From assembly GCA_031841125.1 (NCBI GenBank), contig CM063111.1, forward strand, positions 56,047,535 through 56,111,534: 64,000 bases of DNA, written 5' to 3'. A model generated the notes under the pieces. It was not told the origin of the DNA and searched no databases. It was given only the letters and a program-made list of their open reading frames with translations. Of the stretch, positions 35,816-47,720 are shown in pieces; within the stretch, counting starts at the first letter, position 1, and each line of letters opens with the position of its first letter. The translations under genes were made by a program, and so were the position numbers. This stretch comes from Acanthococcus lagerstroemiae. Lineage: Eukaryota > Arthropoda > Insecta > Hemiptera > Eriococcidae.

Positions 35816-36060
35816 TTGCGGAAGTCACTGACTAAAGAACAAGAACATAAAACCGAAGTAACACAAAACAGGATGGAAAGATTGATACTAAACATAAAAC
35901 AGGCAGATAAAATCCCAATAAAAACTATAAAAAAGAAAATGAAAGACGACAGAAATATAGAACAAGTAATATGGACGTTTAAATGGGACTGGACAGAACA
36001 AAAGATGAAAGACGGTCTTACAAACTGACTTTTTGGCAGCCCTATTGAAAAAGGAAAGAA
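35816..36060 (+). mobile_element. Possible LINE 3' remnant
   Basis: The plus frame at 35816-36028 contains NRMERLILNIKQADKIP and KKKMKDDRN, resembling the region before the AGH motif in the LINE tails elsewhere in this window. Short and unsupported by a tail; low confidence. Confidence 0.35.
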
Positions 36061-36169
36061 GGAAGGTGGAAATTAAGATGAAGGGACGATTTTGATACAT
36101 TCTTAAAAAATGTATTATACCACCGAGTGACACAGGACAAAATCAAATGGAAACGTTTGAGGGAGGCCT

Positions 36170-37010
36170 TTGCCCATAAACTGGGCCAGGTGGGGTATAG
36201 TTTGGTATTACAAATGCTTGAGACTTGAAATCTCGGAGTCCAAGGTAGCTGGTCTGCTGGAGTGCCCTTGTAATATCCTTCAGGTAGGCACTCTAACAGG
36301 AATTTCGTCTACTTTTATGTCACAAGTTTCAAGAAAAACTATGTCTCATGTCTTGAAACATGAGATTTTGGAAACCGTGGATGATTATACCATTATTATG
36401 ACTTTTTATTCTTGTTACATCGGTCATGTCTTGAGACTTCAGATTTCGGAGACCAAGGCAATCCGCCCGTTTGTTCTCTGGAGCTGGAAGAAGAGGATAG
36501 TCTTTAGTAATAGTACATAAAGAAGGACTTAAGATTTCAGAGTCTAAGTCACTGGTCGGCCTCTGTATATTTATGTCTTACTATGTTGGTTGTGTCTTGA
36601 GACTTGAGATTTCGGAGATTGTGAACGATTATGCCATTATTATGACTTTTTGTGTCTTATTATGTTGGTTATGTCTTAAGAGTTTCAAAATTTTTAGATA
36701 AGCGATCCGCCTGATGTTTTTCCCCACAGCCGGAAGAGGAGGATAAACATTAACATACAGAGAAACTTGAGATCTCGGGGTCCAAGGTAGCTGGTCGGCC
36801 CCTGCATATTTATGTCTTATAATGGATAATTATACGTATCATTATTATGAATTTTTATGTCTTATTATCGTCTCATACTTAGGTCAGAACAGACTCTGAA
36901 GATAGCTCGTTTGCCCCACAATTCTTCAAATTTTCGAATAGGTACAATCTACCCGGCGTTTTCTCCCCGACGTTGAGGTGAAAGAGGCGGAGGATAGGTC
37001 TTTGGTAATA
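36170..37010. repeat. Irregular repeats with TTATGTCTTATTATG
   Basis: Blocks of CTTGAGACTTGARATYTCGG, GTCCAAGGTAGCTGGTCGGC and TTTTTATGTCTTATTATG recur near 36205, 36425, 36595 and 36765 with variable spacing. The ATGTCTTATTATG part is shared with the array at 56.1-56.7 kb. Confidence 0.6.
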
Positions 37011-38599
37011 CATAGAGCGATAGAGAAATTTTCGACTAAAAAAAGGATTTTTCAATAAAATTTGGATAATGGTAAGGGCTATAGCTCTAACACCCCCGTC
37101 CTCAAATCATGAAGACACACTTTTTCAGCTCAAATCTGGCTTCATTCAGTGTGTTACAATGCAAATTTAAATAGTTTTCTTTTCATGTTTACTAGAATCC
37201 AAATTGTCAAAAGAGATTGGGGCAACATTCAAATTCCTTAAATCGAACAAACTACCTTAATTTTAGTACCTCATTCGATTTTTAAAATGAAGTCAATTTC
37301 GCCTACTTCAAGAATGAACTTTGGTATCTAAATTTGAATCAGATGAGAAAACTACTGAAATTTTTGCAGTCAGTAAAACAAAAAATCCTTCAATATTTTC
37401 CTCTATTTGCAGAGTAAAGTTAATCTTGCCCGTTTCGAGAGTGAAATTTGGGCGATTGGACTTCAACCATGGAGCAATTTGACGAAATGTTCAAAATCAG
37501 CGATTCAGAATACCTCTATTTGATATTTTCCGAAGAAGGTCGATATAGCTCATTTCAAGAGTTGAACTTGGAGTTCAATACCTAAATCGGGGTCGTATGA
37601 AAAAACGAACAAAATTTTCAAAAGTTGTGACCCCCACCCCTTAAAAAAAATTGACAGATTGCACGTACCATTCTGTTTTTTGTTTATGTCTCTCCATTCC
37701 AGAATTTGGAAGGATAATTTGCTATAATTTTCTGGAATTCAGAAATCTTGACTAGCCCACACGTTATAAAGAACAAAAAAACAACTACTAATGATAATCG
37801 CATAACACAATGTTCTCTATAAAATTTCAATAATAATTTCAGTTAAAGCACTGAAATAGACCGCTTAATACACAAAATTCAACACTGATTCTTAGTTTGT
37901 ATACTGCATCTCTTGAGCTGCTCAACTTTGAGACCCTTCCCCCACGACCAGGCTCACCAAACATTTTCTAAACTCGATTCGAGACATTTGAGTAGATCCA
38001 TTATCATTTCCCGATCTCAAATTTTAAACTTGAGAGAAAAATTACAAGTTTACATTTTTTCCTCCTTAGTGGATTTCATTTAAATTGTAGCGGAATCAAC
38101 CGCACTACCCCGTCTTTTCTGAATTAGAAACTAAAAGGAAGGAAGAAAGAAACACAGAAAAAAGATTTCGTAAAAAGTGACAACAGTAACTTTTTACTGA
38201 AAAAGTGACAAGTAACTTTTTTTTGTTTTCTAAGTGAAAAGTGACTTGCCATCCACCCTGACAAGTTTTGGGTGTATGAAATGTCATACACAACCGAGCA
38301 GACAAATTTTCTTAGTAGTCGCAGGGTCACAGCTTGCAGGCACGAGGCTTTCGAGAAAGCGACAGGTATATTTCCATAGGCATACGCAGTGCTATTAGTT
38401 AATTAGGATGGTAAATAGCATCACGTGACCATTTTATCAGAATAATGTATTCGTTCACGTGGGCGGATCTCTCTCTCTCACTCTCACATACTCACTCTCT
38501 TGCTCTTTATTGCATAAGTGTTTATTGTTCAGAATATGGAGTTTACGCACGCTAGCGTCGGTCAGTCATTCCGGCGGCTACGTGTAATAATTTATTAGT
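37011..38599. other. Intergenic, nothing recognised
   Basis: AT-rich. CATTTCAAGAGTTGAACTTG-like phrases recur loosely at 37.3-37.6 kb, and a CT-rich patch lies at about 38470-38510. No supported exon. Confidence 0.5.
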
Positions 38600-39250
38600 G
38601 TTTGGCACTATCCAGAGTATCGATAGTTTTGATGAAAAACTACCGAAACTATCGATAGTTCAGTTATCGGAACTATTAATAATTTTTACAAAATAAAACT
38701 ATCCATATCATTGGATAACTTATCCAACTATCGAATTTGTTCGATAATTTCTTTTCCCTAAATGAATGATTTCGATTTACGATTTAGTCATCTATGTGTA
38801 CTGTATAGCCAACCATTATCTGTTGAATTGAACATTAATCGGTGGGCGGCGTGATCTGTAAGTATGTTGCTCTCTTAATTAAAGAGGGTAGACGAAAAAA
38901 TTTAGGTTCTAAATTCCGAAAGCACGACGAAAGAATGACACAACTGTGCCTATGTAATACGAAATTGACCAGAGGCACATTAATGATTGGGTTAACTACT
39001 AACTAGAGAACTCGGTAGTAAGAAAATACATCTGACAATCATCAATAGGACAATTTACTGGAAAAATGCAGAAATTCTGATGACAATTTACAATCGGATG
39101 TGGAGAAACTATCAAAGACATTCGATGCTATCGACAGTTTCCAAAAAAAAAAAAATTATCGGATACTACCAAATAACTGATTGTTTGACTTACAGTTATT
39201 GACACCATCGATAATGAAAAGCTATCGACTATCGCCCAATTCGACAATAA
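38600..39250. repeat. Region rich in ATCGATA/TATCGAT
   Basis: Clusters of ACTATCGATAGTT, TTATCGG and CGATAAT motifs at 38620-38760 and 39110-39240 can pair with each other. TATCGATA is also the core of the insect DRE promoter element, but the repetitive layout suggests degenerate foldback DNA. Confidence 0.4.
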
Positions 39251-39444
39251 TTCATGAACCAGAAAAGAACTCGAGAAAATATACACACATAAGTTTCACC
39301 CAACGATTTGATAAAATTGGAGACCTAAACCCGAGAACTATTCCATTTTTTACATACTAATACTAATAAAACAGAGGAGAACCATTTTGAACAAATTACG
39401 AGAAAGGCGAATTGCTCCAATGTACATTTAATGAATTTCAATCA

Positions 39445-39485
39445 CATTACGACGTTTCGACAATAACTGTCATCTTCAGGTAACA
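39445..39485 (-). ncRNA. Hammerhead-ribozyme-like motif, opposite arm (candidate)
   Basis: Same order of elements on the minus strand of the left arm. Stem I is better here (TGTTAC with GTAATG, first pair C-G). GAAAC is followed directly by GTC because two bases of the stem III loop are missing, which would impair it. Confidence 0.4.
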
Positions 39486-39498
39486 CGTAGACTGTACG

Positions 39499-39541
39499 TG
39501 TTATCTGAAGATGACAGTTATTGTCGAAACACGTCGTAATG
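39499..39541 (+). ncRNA. Hammerhead-ribozyme-like motif (candidate)
   Basis: Stem I 5' strand TGTTAT, core CTGAAGA, one extra T, stem II GACA-loop-TGTC, GAAA, stem III C/G closing a 2-nt loop, cleavage-type GTC, then stem I 3' strand GTAATG (Watson-Crick and G-U pairs). The stems differ in sequence from the motif at 29062 but pair equally, while the core is constant. Confidence 0.45.
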
Positions 39542-39602
39542 TGATTAAAATTCATTAAATGTACATTGGAGCAATTTGCGTTTCTCGTAATTTATCCCAT
39601 TT

Positions 39603-40984
39603 ACAATTCACCACAACTGGAAAAATTGTTCATCTTGCGGTTTTAACCTCTCCCCACCCCCTTCTAACTGATCGAATTTTAAAATCACCGTCAGAACTGA
39701 ACTCGGTGACCCTGAAACACAGCCAATGAAGCGCCATCTCGAGAAACTGACCAATGGTCTCAACCACCTTTGGTGACACTCCGCGGAGGGTCGAATGAAA
39801 AAGCACAACTCTGAAAATCGAATTCAGCTACCCTGAAGATCTATACATTAACCTGGATCGGCACGAGGGAAGGGGTGAGACATCCACCACCATTCATGAA
39901 ATTTTACAAAAAACTCGGGAAACTCCAGCAGCTGGTTGGGTAACTTGAAAAGACGGGATTCTCCGAAAAGTTGGTATATTTAATCAGGAAGAATAAAAAG
40001 GATCATATGACATTGCTGTATGATTCTCTTCTATAAATTTCCTATACACAGGGTGGCCAATTTTCTTCAATTATGAATTTTCCTGACTTTCCCCGGATGT
40101 TTCCAGATCCAATTCTCAATTATTTCTCAACAAGTAAGCCTACTGACTGGAAGTTCATTAATGAGTGTTGTCACTCAATTTTTCTCCAATTTCTAGTAAC
40201 GTAATTTCATACCAGTAGGTAGTTAACAAAAATCTTACATAGAACTAAACATAGGTACCAACTATCAACCATTATGATACTTCTCAGCCGCGCAATTTTA
40301 TAAAGAATTAATTTTTTGAAAATTCTCTGACTTTTCCCTGGCTTTTCCATGACTTTTCCCTGACTGAAAAAATTCCCTGACTTTTCCCTGATTTCCAGTT
40401 TTTCCATAAAAGTGGCCATCCTATACATATATATGCTTTATTTACAAAATAATCTCTTTAATTTCTTTATAATTAAGATTTTACTGCGTAATTTCTCTAA
40501 AATATGATCTTCATATACGATGTCTGTTTGCACGAAAAATGCAAACCCGTTATTTCGCCGCACACGGTATCTTTTTCTGATAAGATAAGCGACGGTTGTA
40601 AGTAAATGTATATAGTCTAGAATTGCACTTGCAATTAACACGATCATGTTTCGTTATAGTAGTTTTAGTTTGTAGATATCTCATGGTTCTTATGCGTCTT
40701 GTTTCGTTTCGTGTAGTAAAACAAATTGTAAATATCCGATACAGTCCACTTCTTTGAATCAAGCTCATCAAAGCTCAAACAATGTCTTCGCATAATTTTC
40801 CTGTATGAATTTTCCTGACTCCAGAAGGCGAAAAAGAGGGATGAAATAATGAAATTTGAAACAGATGTTAATACGGGGATGCCGCGAGGGATATGCTGTT
40901 GTAGGGTAGGAGAGGAATCCTGACTGAAATATCATAAATTTTTCAGTCGAGGTAATCATCTATGGGAGGGGGGCGGAATTACAT
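39603..40984. other. Intergenic, nothing recognised
   Basis: Contains a local TTTTCCCTGACTTTTCC repetition at about 40325-40400. Short frames only. Confidence 0.5.
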
Positions 40985-43720
40985 ATATATAAAAAAATCA
41001 TGAAGGATACTCATATGCTAAAATCATAATGGACATCATATGGAAATTTACGTAAAGAACTCTTATGACTGAATAAAAATTCTACAGGAAAACTGTACTC
41101 ACATATCGCATGAAAAAATCAAAGAGTAAAATCGTGTAGGAGATCATTTGTAGGAAAACTGTACGATTAATCATAATGTATGGCCATTGTATTAGGAAAT
41201 CATTTAGGAAAACAATACAGGAAGATCACACAAAGAAATCCTACAGGTAGTTCTTGTATGAAAATCATACATGAAAGCCGTATAGAAAATACTATGAAGA
41301 AATAATACAAGGGATTTATATTTGCAAATGAAAATCACAGGTAGATCATTTTGGAAAATTCTATTCGGACTGCAAGCGCGAAAGAGTCGCTCTCTACAAT
41401 TTGAGGCACGTGAACAATAGGAACAACTGAAACCCTACACATTTTAGAAAAATTTATCAGATTGAAATAAATGTACTATAAATTTTGTTCTATTCATTTT
41501 TTCGATAAACGCTTTCATTTCCATAATATTTTGAGATTTCTTCATATGCCTGTAAATGAAATATCCCCCTCAATCAGGGTTACAAGGTAAACAACAGCGC
41601 GCCACCGCTTTGAGCAGCCCGAATTAGGAAATCAAACGTAAGATCACACGAAGAAACCATACACGGAGCGATATTCCAAAACGGCCTATATCCATTTTTT
41701 TTCTTCGAAACTTGTTTTATAGCGTCATCTAGTGGAACGTATAAATATGTAATATGTACCTATAACTATATACATACATTCCTACACTGTCAGCCTACCA
41801 ATATTCAGGTAGGTGTTCTACTAGGCAACCTAAGTGTCTGCTGGTGGCACACATATTGTATACACAAGAGTACCACGTTATTTTCCTGTACAGTTTTGAA
41901 AAGTGGACTGAGACCGTTTTGGAATATTACCTCTCATATATATGTATACATACATAGGAAAGTCATAGTATAACGAGGTCATATAGGGAAACAATACAGA
42001 GCCATGAAATATAGGGAAATGGTATGAGAAATTCATACGGGGAATCATATACGGAAATTATACATAGAATTCATAAAGGAAATCATTTAGGAAGATGATG
42101 TGGGGTTTCTGTGCCAAATTTTGAAGGTAAAGCAAACGAAGTAATATACAGCGGTATCATTCGGGGAATTAGAGGTAAATCAAACAGGAAAATTGTATAG
42201 GAAAATCACATAGGAAAATTGAACATGCTTTTCCAAGAGTGCTGTAAGTCCAAATTCAGGATTTTTCAGGAGAGGGAAAACAAAGTTGCCACTGAAAACG
42301 CGAGTGTCGTACAAGGCTATGAGGACTTATCACATTCTTGCATATAGATTCATTTTGAAATGATTTGTTCGAATAGAAAGAGCGAAGATCGGGAGAAACC
42401 AGTATTACCATCGTATTCCTTGTGAAAAGGACTATCAGAACCTATCCTCATCACAAAAACGCAAAAAGTGGACTCATTTGGAAAAGCATGTTCAATTATT
42501 CTTCAATCATACAGGGCAACCGACAATGATTTACACAAGAAGTATGCATTATTGAGAAATGAAAAACAAAATCGCACAATAAACTCATTATAGTATAAGG
42601 AAATCATATGGAAAATCTTACAGAGTATCATATAGGAATTCTTATGGAAAATCATAACAATAAGATCATTATGTAGGTAAATCGTAAGAGAAAATCCTAC
42701 AGGGAAATTGGATAGAAAATCCACGCGGAGAAATCCAGTACGGAAATCATATACACATGGAAACGGTATACAAAAATCATATGGAGAGAACATAATACAG
42801 AAGTCATACAGGGAATTCATGAAAGAAAATTGTAAGATCATAGGAGGAAATCTTACAGGGAGATTACATGGAGGGAGGGAAGAGGAGGATCTTATAAATA
42901 AATCATTAAAAGAAATTGTATACAAAAATCACAGGAGAAAATTACATAAGCAATTCATTTAAAAAAATCATACAGGAAGTCACAAGAAAAATAATTCAGA
43001 AAGTAAGCGGAAATCCCATGTCAAAATTATATAGCTAAACCATACAGGAAAATCATAAGATCACGGGAAGGTACAGGTAAATCGTATCTAGGATATAGAT
43101 GAGGAATTCACTAATGAAATTTATACAAGGAAATAGTACAGGGAAATCAGAAGGAAATCATGCAGTAAACTCATACGGGTGAAGTCATAAGAAAATCTTG
43201 TATGATATTACAATAGAAATTTATACAAGAAATTAATTTCGGAAAATCATAAATAGGGAAATTATACAGGGAGATCGTAGAGGGAAATTATGATGGAAAA
43301 TCAAATAAGGTAAAGGGCACATCATGATACTTACAAAAATCATAAATTCTGTACGTAGGGTGTGCTAATTCACAATTTCTTCTTCTGCAGTTCAGAGCGG
43401 GCGTAACAGCCGAAAGCGCTCTGAACTACAGAAGAAGAAATTGTGAATTGGCACACCCTACATACAGAATTTACCAAGTTCACTCACACTCCAACATAGA
43501 CACTAAAAAATTAAATTAAAAAATCACAAAGGTGAGTCATATAGGAAAACTATACAGAAAAATAATAATTAAGTGCAGGAAAATCTGGTAGGAAGCATAA
43601 GAAACATGCAGGAAAATCATAAGAAGAATCCTATATGGAAACGACACAGTAGAATCAGGTAGCAAAATTACTAGGAAAATCTTAGAAAGTTTTCGGTAGA
43701 AATGAAAAATAACGGTTACA
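40985..43720. repeat. 2.7-kb degenerate microrepeat (AAATCATAYAGGGA-like)
   Basis: Loose repetition every ~20-25 bases of AAATCATACAGG / GGAAAATCATA / AAATTATACAGG. Unrelated stretches (about 41360-41960 and 42240-42480) and the hairpin at 43344-43473 interrupt it. The 140-residue minus frame at 42503-42925 is its translation. Confidence 0.75.
43344..43473. repeat. Hairpin-family copy with ~60-bp arms
   Basis: AAATTCTGTA...GGGTGTGC and its inverted partner enclose GTAACAGCCGAAAGCGCTC. Related to the copies at 29055 and 60226. The CTGAWGA core of the candidate ribozyme is missing here, leaving only the GCCGAAAGCGCT half. Confidence 0.8.
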
Positions 43721-43750
43721 CTGAAAGAAAGCAGCGACCAAAATCACAAA

Positions 43751-43944
43751 GAATCTCTTTTTCTAATTTTGCTCTCAACCCGAGCCCTGGAATCCGCCCA
43801 TCCAAGCATTACCTCAGAAACGTCGAGCAGGCAATTACTGCCGAAAAACTGGCCTAGGTCGAAATGTAGCGAGTGGCTACATGGGCTAAAACCCGGGACC
43901 TCCGGATTCCGAGACCAGCGCGCTATCCACTCGGCCAACCAGCT
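43751..43944 (-). mobile_element. tRNA-derived SINE, copy 1
   Basis: The minus strand begins with a tRNA-Ser-like head: TTGGCCGAGTGGATAGCGCG fits box A, and GGTCCCGGGTTTTAGCCC corresponds to a decayed box B. The body (GACCTAGGCCAGTTTTTCGG, GGGCTCGGGTTGAGAGCAAA) matches copy 2 at 46483-46703. The 64-residue frame here is only the translated SINE. Confidence 0.8.
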
Positions 43945-44499
43945 TCATCAACTATCAATTATGATAATTTTTACTAGACCCTGGTAAAACGTTTCAAGCC
44001 AAAAATATTTCTCGTAAGAACGTAAAAAGACAATGTTCTATTCAATTTTTCACAAACTGTACAAAAATTGTCGAAATGGCCTCGTTTTTATGGAGAAAAA
44101 CTTAGGATTTTCAACAGTTTGGTGATTGTACCGAGTTCAGAACACAGACGGGTGCAAATCATTCCCGGACACGTTTGTCTACAACATCGCCAACCTGTCC
44201 GAATTTTTTCTCCCCTTCCCACCTATCCGGATCACAATTTGGAATTTGTGTTTTTCAGTTTTTTAGAATCAGAAATTAGTTCTTATCACAACTTTTACAA
44301 ATTTCCATTCACCTGGATCATCGAATCGATACACCGGTTAGGGTGGGTAGAAGGTCACCGAATTTGAATTCGGTATTAGTTTCTCAGTAAATTCAAAATT
44401 GTGAAACTAAGAAAACGGGGCTCTTCAACCTAATAAACTGCAATATGGGTGTCGTTTCACGGACTTCTCAGATCACTGAACTCATTCTTGATACCAATT

Positions 44500-44830
44500 C
44501 ACCATCCTTCAGATATCACCGTTTTCATTTTAAGGTGAAACTGACATGAGAAACGAGTTCAACGATCTTGAAAACCAGCATGATGATATCCACATTGTTC
44601 CTACTGTCACCTTAATTTCTGTGCCTTCACCCTCCGTACGTTCCATGATTTTCATGACAGAAACAAGTTCAGTGACCTTGAAAACCGAGATGTGTATATA
44701 TATATATCCTATAGTCATCTTCATTTCTGTGTCCCCCTCCTACTCCTCTGAGTGCCACAAGTATCACTTCAGGGCAAAATGAACCTCAGAAACAAGTTCA
44801 ACGATCCTGGAAACCTGCGAAACTACCTCC
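44500..44830. repeat. ~120-bp imperfect tandem repeat, three copies
   Basis: AGAAACRAGTTCARYGAYCTTGAAAACC and CACCTTAATTTCTGTG-like phrases recur at about 44550, 44655 and 44785. Confidence 0.6.
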
Positions 44831-46482
44831 ATACTGATGAATTTTCAAATCATCCGCCCCTCTCCGGTACCGCGATTTCAGATTCATTTCCCTAAATGAA
44901 TAGCCCCCTCCCACCCCGATTTCGAGTCTTTCTAACAGGTAGGTGCGTACGGCAAGACGGATTTCGTTACTTCGCTCTAGAGGTCGAAATCGGCAACTTC
45001 CACCTGTCGCCGCCGCTTCCTCCTCAAAATTGTACTTCACGACCATTTTCCTCGGCGCTCAGCGTTCCAAGGTAGGCCGGTGAGAGTGTGCAGAGTGACA
45101 GACTGACAACGGCGCCTCTCTCGAGTTCGAAAAATAATTATTCCAATTTACGCGGCGTCATGTCGTGCCATAACGAGAAAGTTTTTACCCGCGCCTTCGA
45201 CGAAGACGAAAAAGCCCGGGAGCTTGAGAGGGAAAAATGTACCCATTCGCACGTTCACCCTTTGCGACGAGGGGTAGTCTGTTTGGCCGTAAATTTGTTC
45301 GAAGTTGGCGTCGCTGTCATCTTTTCGATTCTGTAATATTATACATGAGATACAGCGAAGGCGATATTGAAATTGATATTAGATTAACGTGGTAATGGCA
45401 GGTGGGTGGGGTGAGGGGGCAACAACAGCAGCGACGGCATTTTCCAATTTTACGAGCGACGGCGGCTGATTGTGAATGGCTGCGAGTAATAATATTCCAG
45501 GTCGACGCGACGCTCACCTTTGTCAAAAGAAAATATGGACAAGGGCTGGCAGCCGCTGCGAGAACGGCGTCGGCCGGTTTTCGCACCCCCTGCCGCGCTG
45601 TTCCATCTTCGAACGGTTATTACACAGGGGACGCCAATTTCAAAAGATACTGAAAATTCCATTCGACTCTTTTATCCGCCGATCTTTTCTCGCTTCGAGC
45701 TTTCGAGCAGTGTACACAAATGGCTGGCGCTCGAAAGGGGGTTTTATCGCAAGTTCAGAAACTTTATGGCAGACGGAGCATCATCAGGTCTGCCGGAATG
45801 CAGACTCACGTAAATCAACTCAAGTATAGCAGTTGAATAGAAATGGACATCAGAAGACGTATTTTTTATCTATATGCACACTCCTCCCCCCCCCCCCCCC
45901 ACGGAATGTCAGATATAAGAAATTAAGTCAACTTAAATTTTCAGCTATCATTTTTTTAAGTCCGCTAAATCCAATGTTGATATTTTGGGGCCGTTTGCGT
46001 TCACATTCAGAGAACGTCCCGAGGAAAGGGGGATTTGTATACGACATTAATTGAAACCCTTCGATGACTGAGAATTCAAATTGGCTTCTCAACGACCGAA
46101 CTCCGTCCCACTTTTCTGGCTCGTCAACCCTAGGCGAGGTAATGTGGATACGCGATTTCGACTCGCTTCACTTGTTTTCCACCCACATGGTGTCCATCAA
46201 GGTCAAAACCGGATATAAGGGATTACTGGGCACTAGGGAAGAGAGGGCAATTCATTTTCGGATTTTGTTGTACTATTTTCAGTTTTTTTTTAGTTAATTT
46301 CTATCGACTTTCAAGAGAAAATTTTTCGTTTTACTTTTATTTCGGAAAAACACTGTTTTCGAGTTTCGGTTATCAAAACTGGAAACTTTTTAAGGACTCG
46401 GAGATATTTTTTCAAACTGGTAGACTTTTGCGGAACTTGGAGGACGAGTGGATACTCTGAACCAGTAGTGTTTGTATTCGTA
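44831..46482. other. Intergenic, CpG-richer stretch 45.0-45.7 kb, no gene called
   Basis: 45050-45750 is richer in CpG and GC than its surroundings, with overlapping frames on both strands (up to 117 residues). None has a recognisable domain. It may hold regulatory sequence or an unrecognised exon. A C15-type run occurs near 45885. Confidence 0.4.
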
Positions 46483-46703
46483 AGCCCTCTTTCTAATTTT
46501 ACTCTCAACCCGAGTCCTGGAATCCACCCTTTCGAGCATCACCTCAGAGACGTCGGGGAGGCTGTTAGGGCTGTCTTAGCCCTCTTCTCATCTTGCCGAA
46601 AAACCGGCCTAGGTCGAAAATGTAACGAGTTGCTACGTGGGCTGGAACCCGGGACCTCCGGATTCCATGACCAGCGCGCTATCCATTCGGCCAACCAGAC
46701 CGC
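46483..46703 (-). mobile_element. tRNA-derived SINE, copy 2
   Basis: Same family as 43751-43944. Head TTGGCCGAATGGATAGCGCG (box A) and GGTCCCGGGTTCCAGCCC (box B). The body is longer by an AGGGCTAAGACAGCCCTAAC insertion relative to copy 1. Confidence 0.8.
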
Positions 46704-47064
46704 ACTCACTGTAAGAATATTCCAATAAACAGGGCAATTTGGAAGCTCCATCCTCGTTTTGGAGACTTCTGGGACAGATATAGCCGTAAAACGGGCGAAA
46801 TTTAGGTAAGAATAATTTTAGCTTGAAAATTCTTTTGATACAATTCACAAGAGTCGCATAGATGAAAGACTGCGGACATGTGAATCCAGATTAGGGGGCT
46901 CAATGTGATTTCAGATCGTATCAACAGTTCTTAAAGCATTCCTCAGGGTCTAAGCCACCAGTGTACTAATACTAAGTAACATCTTTTCATCGAAAAATGA
47001 ATTGTCAACTATCGTCATCGTCGTTGCTACTTCTCGTATCTAGGGCCTTAATATCGCCACGTGT

Positions 47065-47630
47065 TCATCTTTGGTGGGTCTTCCTGTGGCTGAGTAAGCC
47101 AATTCTTGACCTACACACTCGCCCACAGGTGTCGTGGGGGAAAATTGAATCCAGAGAAGGTGAGCCAGTCTGCCCTGCTTTTCTTTTCAATCACTTCGCA
47201 ATAGCTAGAACTCGTTGGGTTCCAACGCTTTCAGCACCCTTTTAAACTGCATTTCTCCATAGGGTTCTATTTTCTACAGGGTGACTTCAGCTTACATGGT
47301 CGATGTTGCATTGTGAGAGAGATTTCGTTACTACATCTTTAAATCTTAGCTTTTGTCCACCGCTTGCTTTTGAGCCACCATATAACAGTTGCTTAGGGAG
47401 GCTACCTTTTTCCACGCGATGGATGTGTCCTACCTACCGTCGCCGAGACTTTAGTAGACGGTGCTCGATGCTTTTGCAATTGGCACAAGTATGCACCTTG
47501 GAACTTGCGCTATAGTCTTGCCACCTGATGTTCAGTAATCTTCTTAGACTGCGCTGCTGGAAACTCTCAAGAGCTTTGATGTGGTTGCGGTTGGGCATCC
47601 AGCGTTCAGATCCATATAGCAAAGATAGTG
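47065..47630 (-). mobile_element. LINE 3' fragment with C-terminal zinc-finger-like tail
   Basis: The minus strand encodes LLYGSERWMPNRNHIKALES and QQRSLRRLLNIRWQD, then (after a stop) VGHIHRVEKGSLPKQLLYG and, near the end, CGRVCRSRIGLLSHRKTH before TGA at 47065-47067. The Cys-His tail and RWQD motif identify a LINE family different from that at 15870. Stops and frameshifts make it dead. Confidence 0.75.
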
Positions 47631-47720
47631 TGGAGTGGTAATGTGCCCACTTCGTAATCCTTACGTTTCGGGTTCGAGTTCCACCAAGGCCGGAAAAATC
47701 ACGATACTCAAATACCCCCA
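47630..47720 (+). mobile_element. tRNA-Thr-like SINE head inside LINE
   Basis: TAGTGTGGAGTGGTAATGTG resembles box A, CCACTTCGTAATCC an anticodon arm with CGT, and GGGTTCGAGTTCCACC is a near-perfect box B. It lies where the LINE homology ends. A true tRNA gene is unlikely because the acceptor stem does not pair well. Confidence 0.5.

Larger units (their letters stand above)
39393..39593. mobile_element. ~200-bp foldback, Penelope-like terminal repeat (candidate)
   Basis: Two ~98-base arms are near-perfect reverse complements around a GACTG centre. Each arm contains CTGAAGATGACAGTTATTGT followed by CGAAAC and CGTCGTAATGTGATT. The arrangement resembles inverted Penelope-like terminal repeats; no GIY-YIG or RT coding sequence was seen, so class is inference. 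Confidence 0.5.

Noticed and set aside
43744..43938. Frame translating as AEWIARWSRNPEVPG
   Set aside because: It is the translated head of a tRNA-derived SINE.
47640..47710. Functional tRNA-Thr gene
   Set aside because: Box B is good, but the acceptor and D arms do not fold convincingly; a SINE head fits better.
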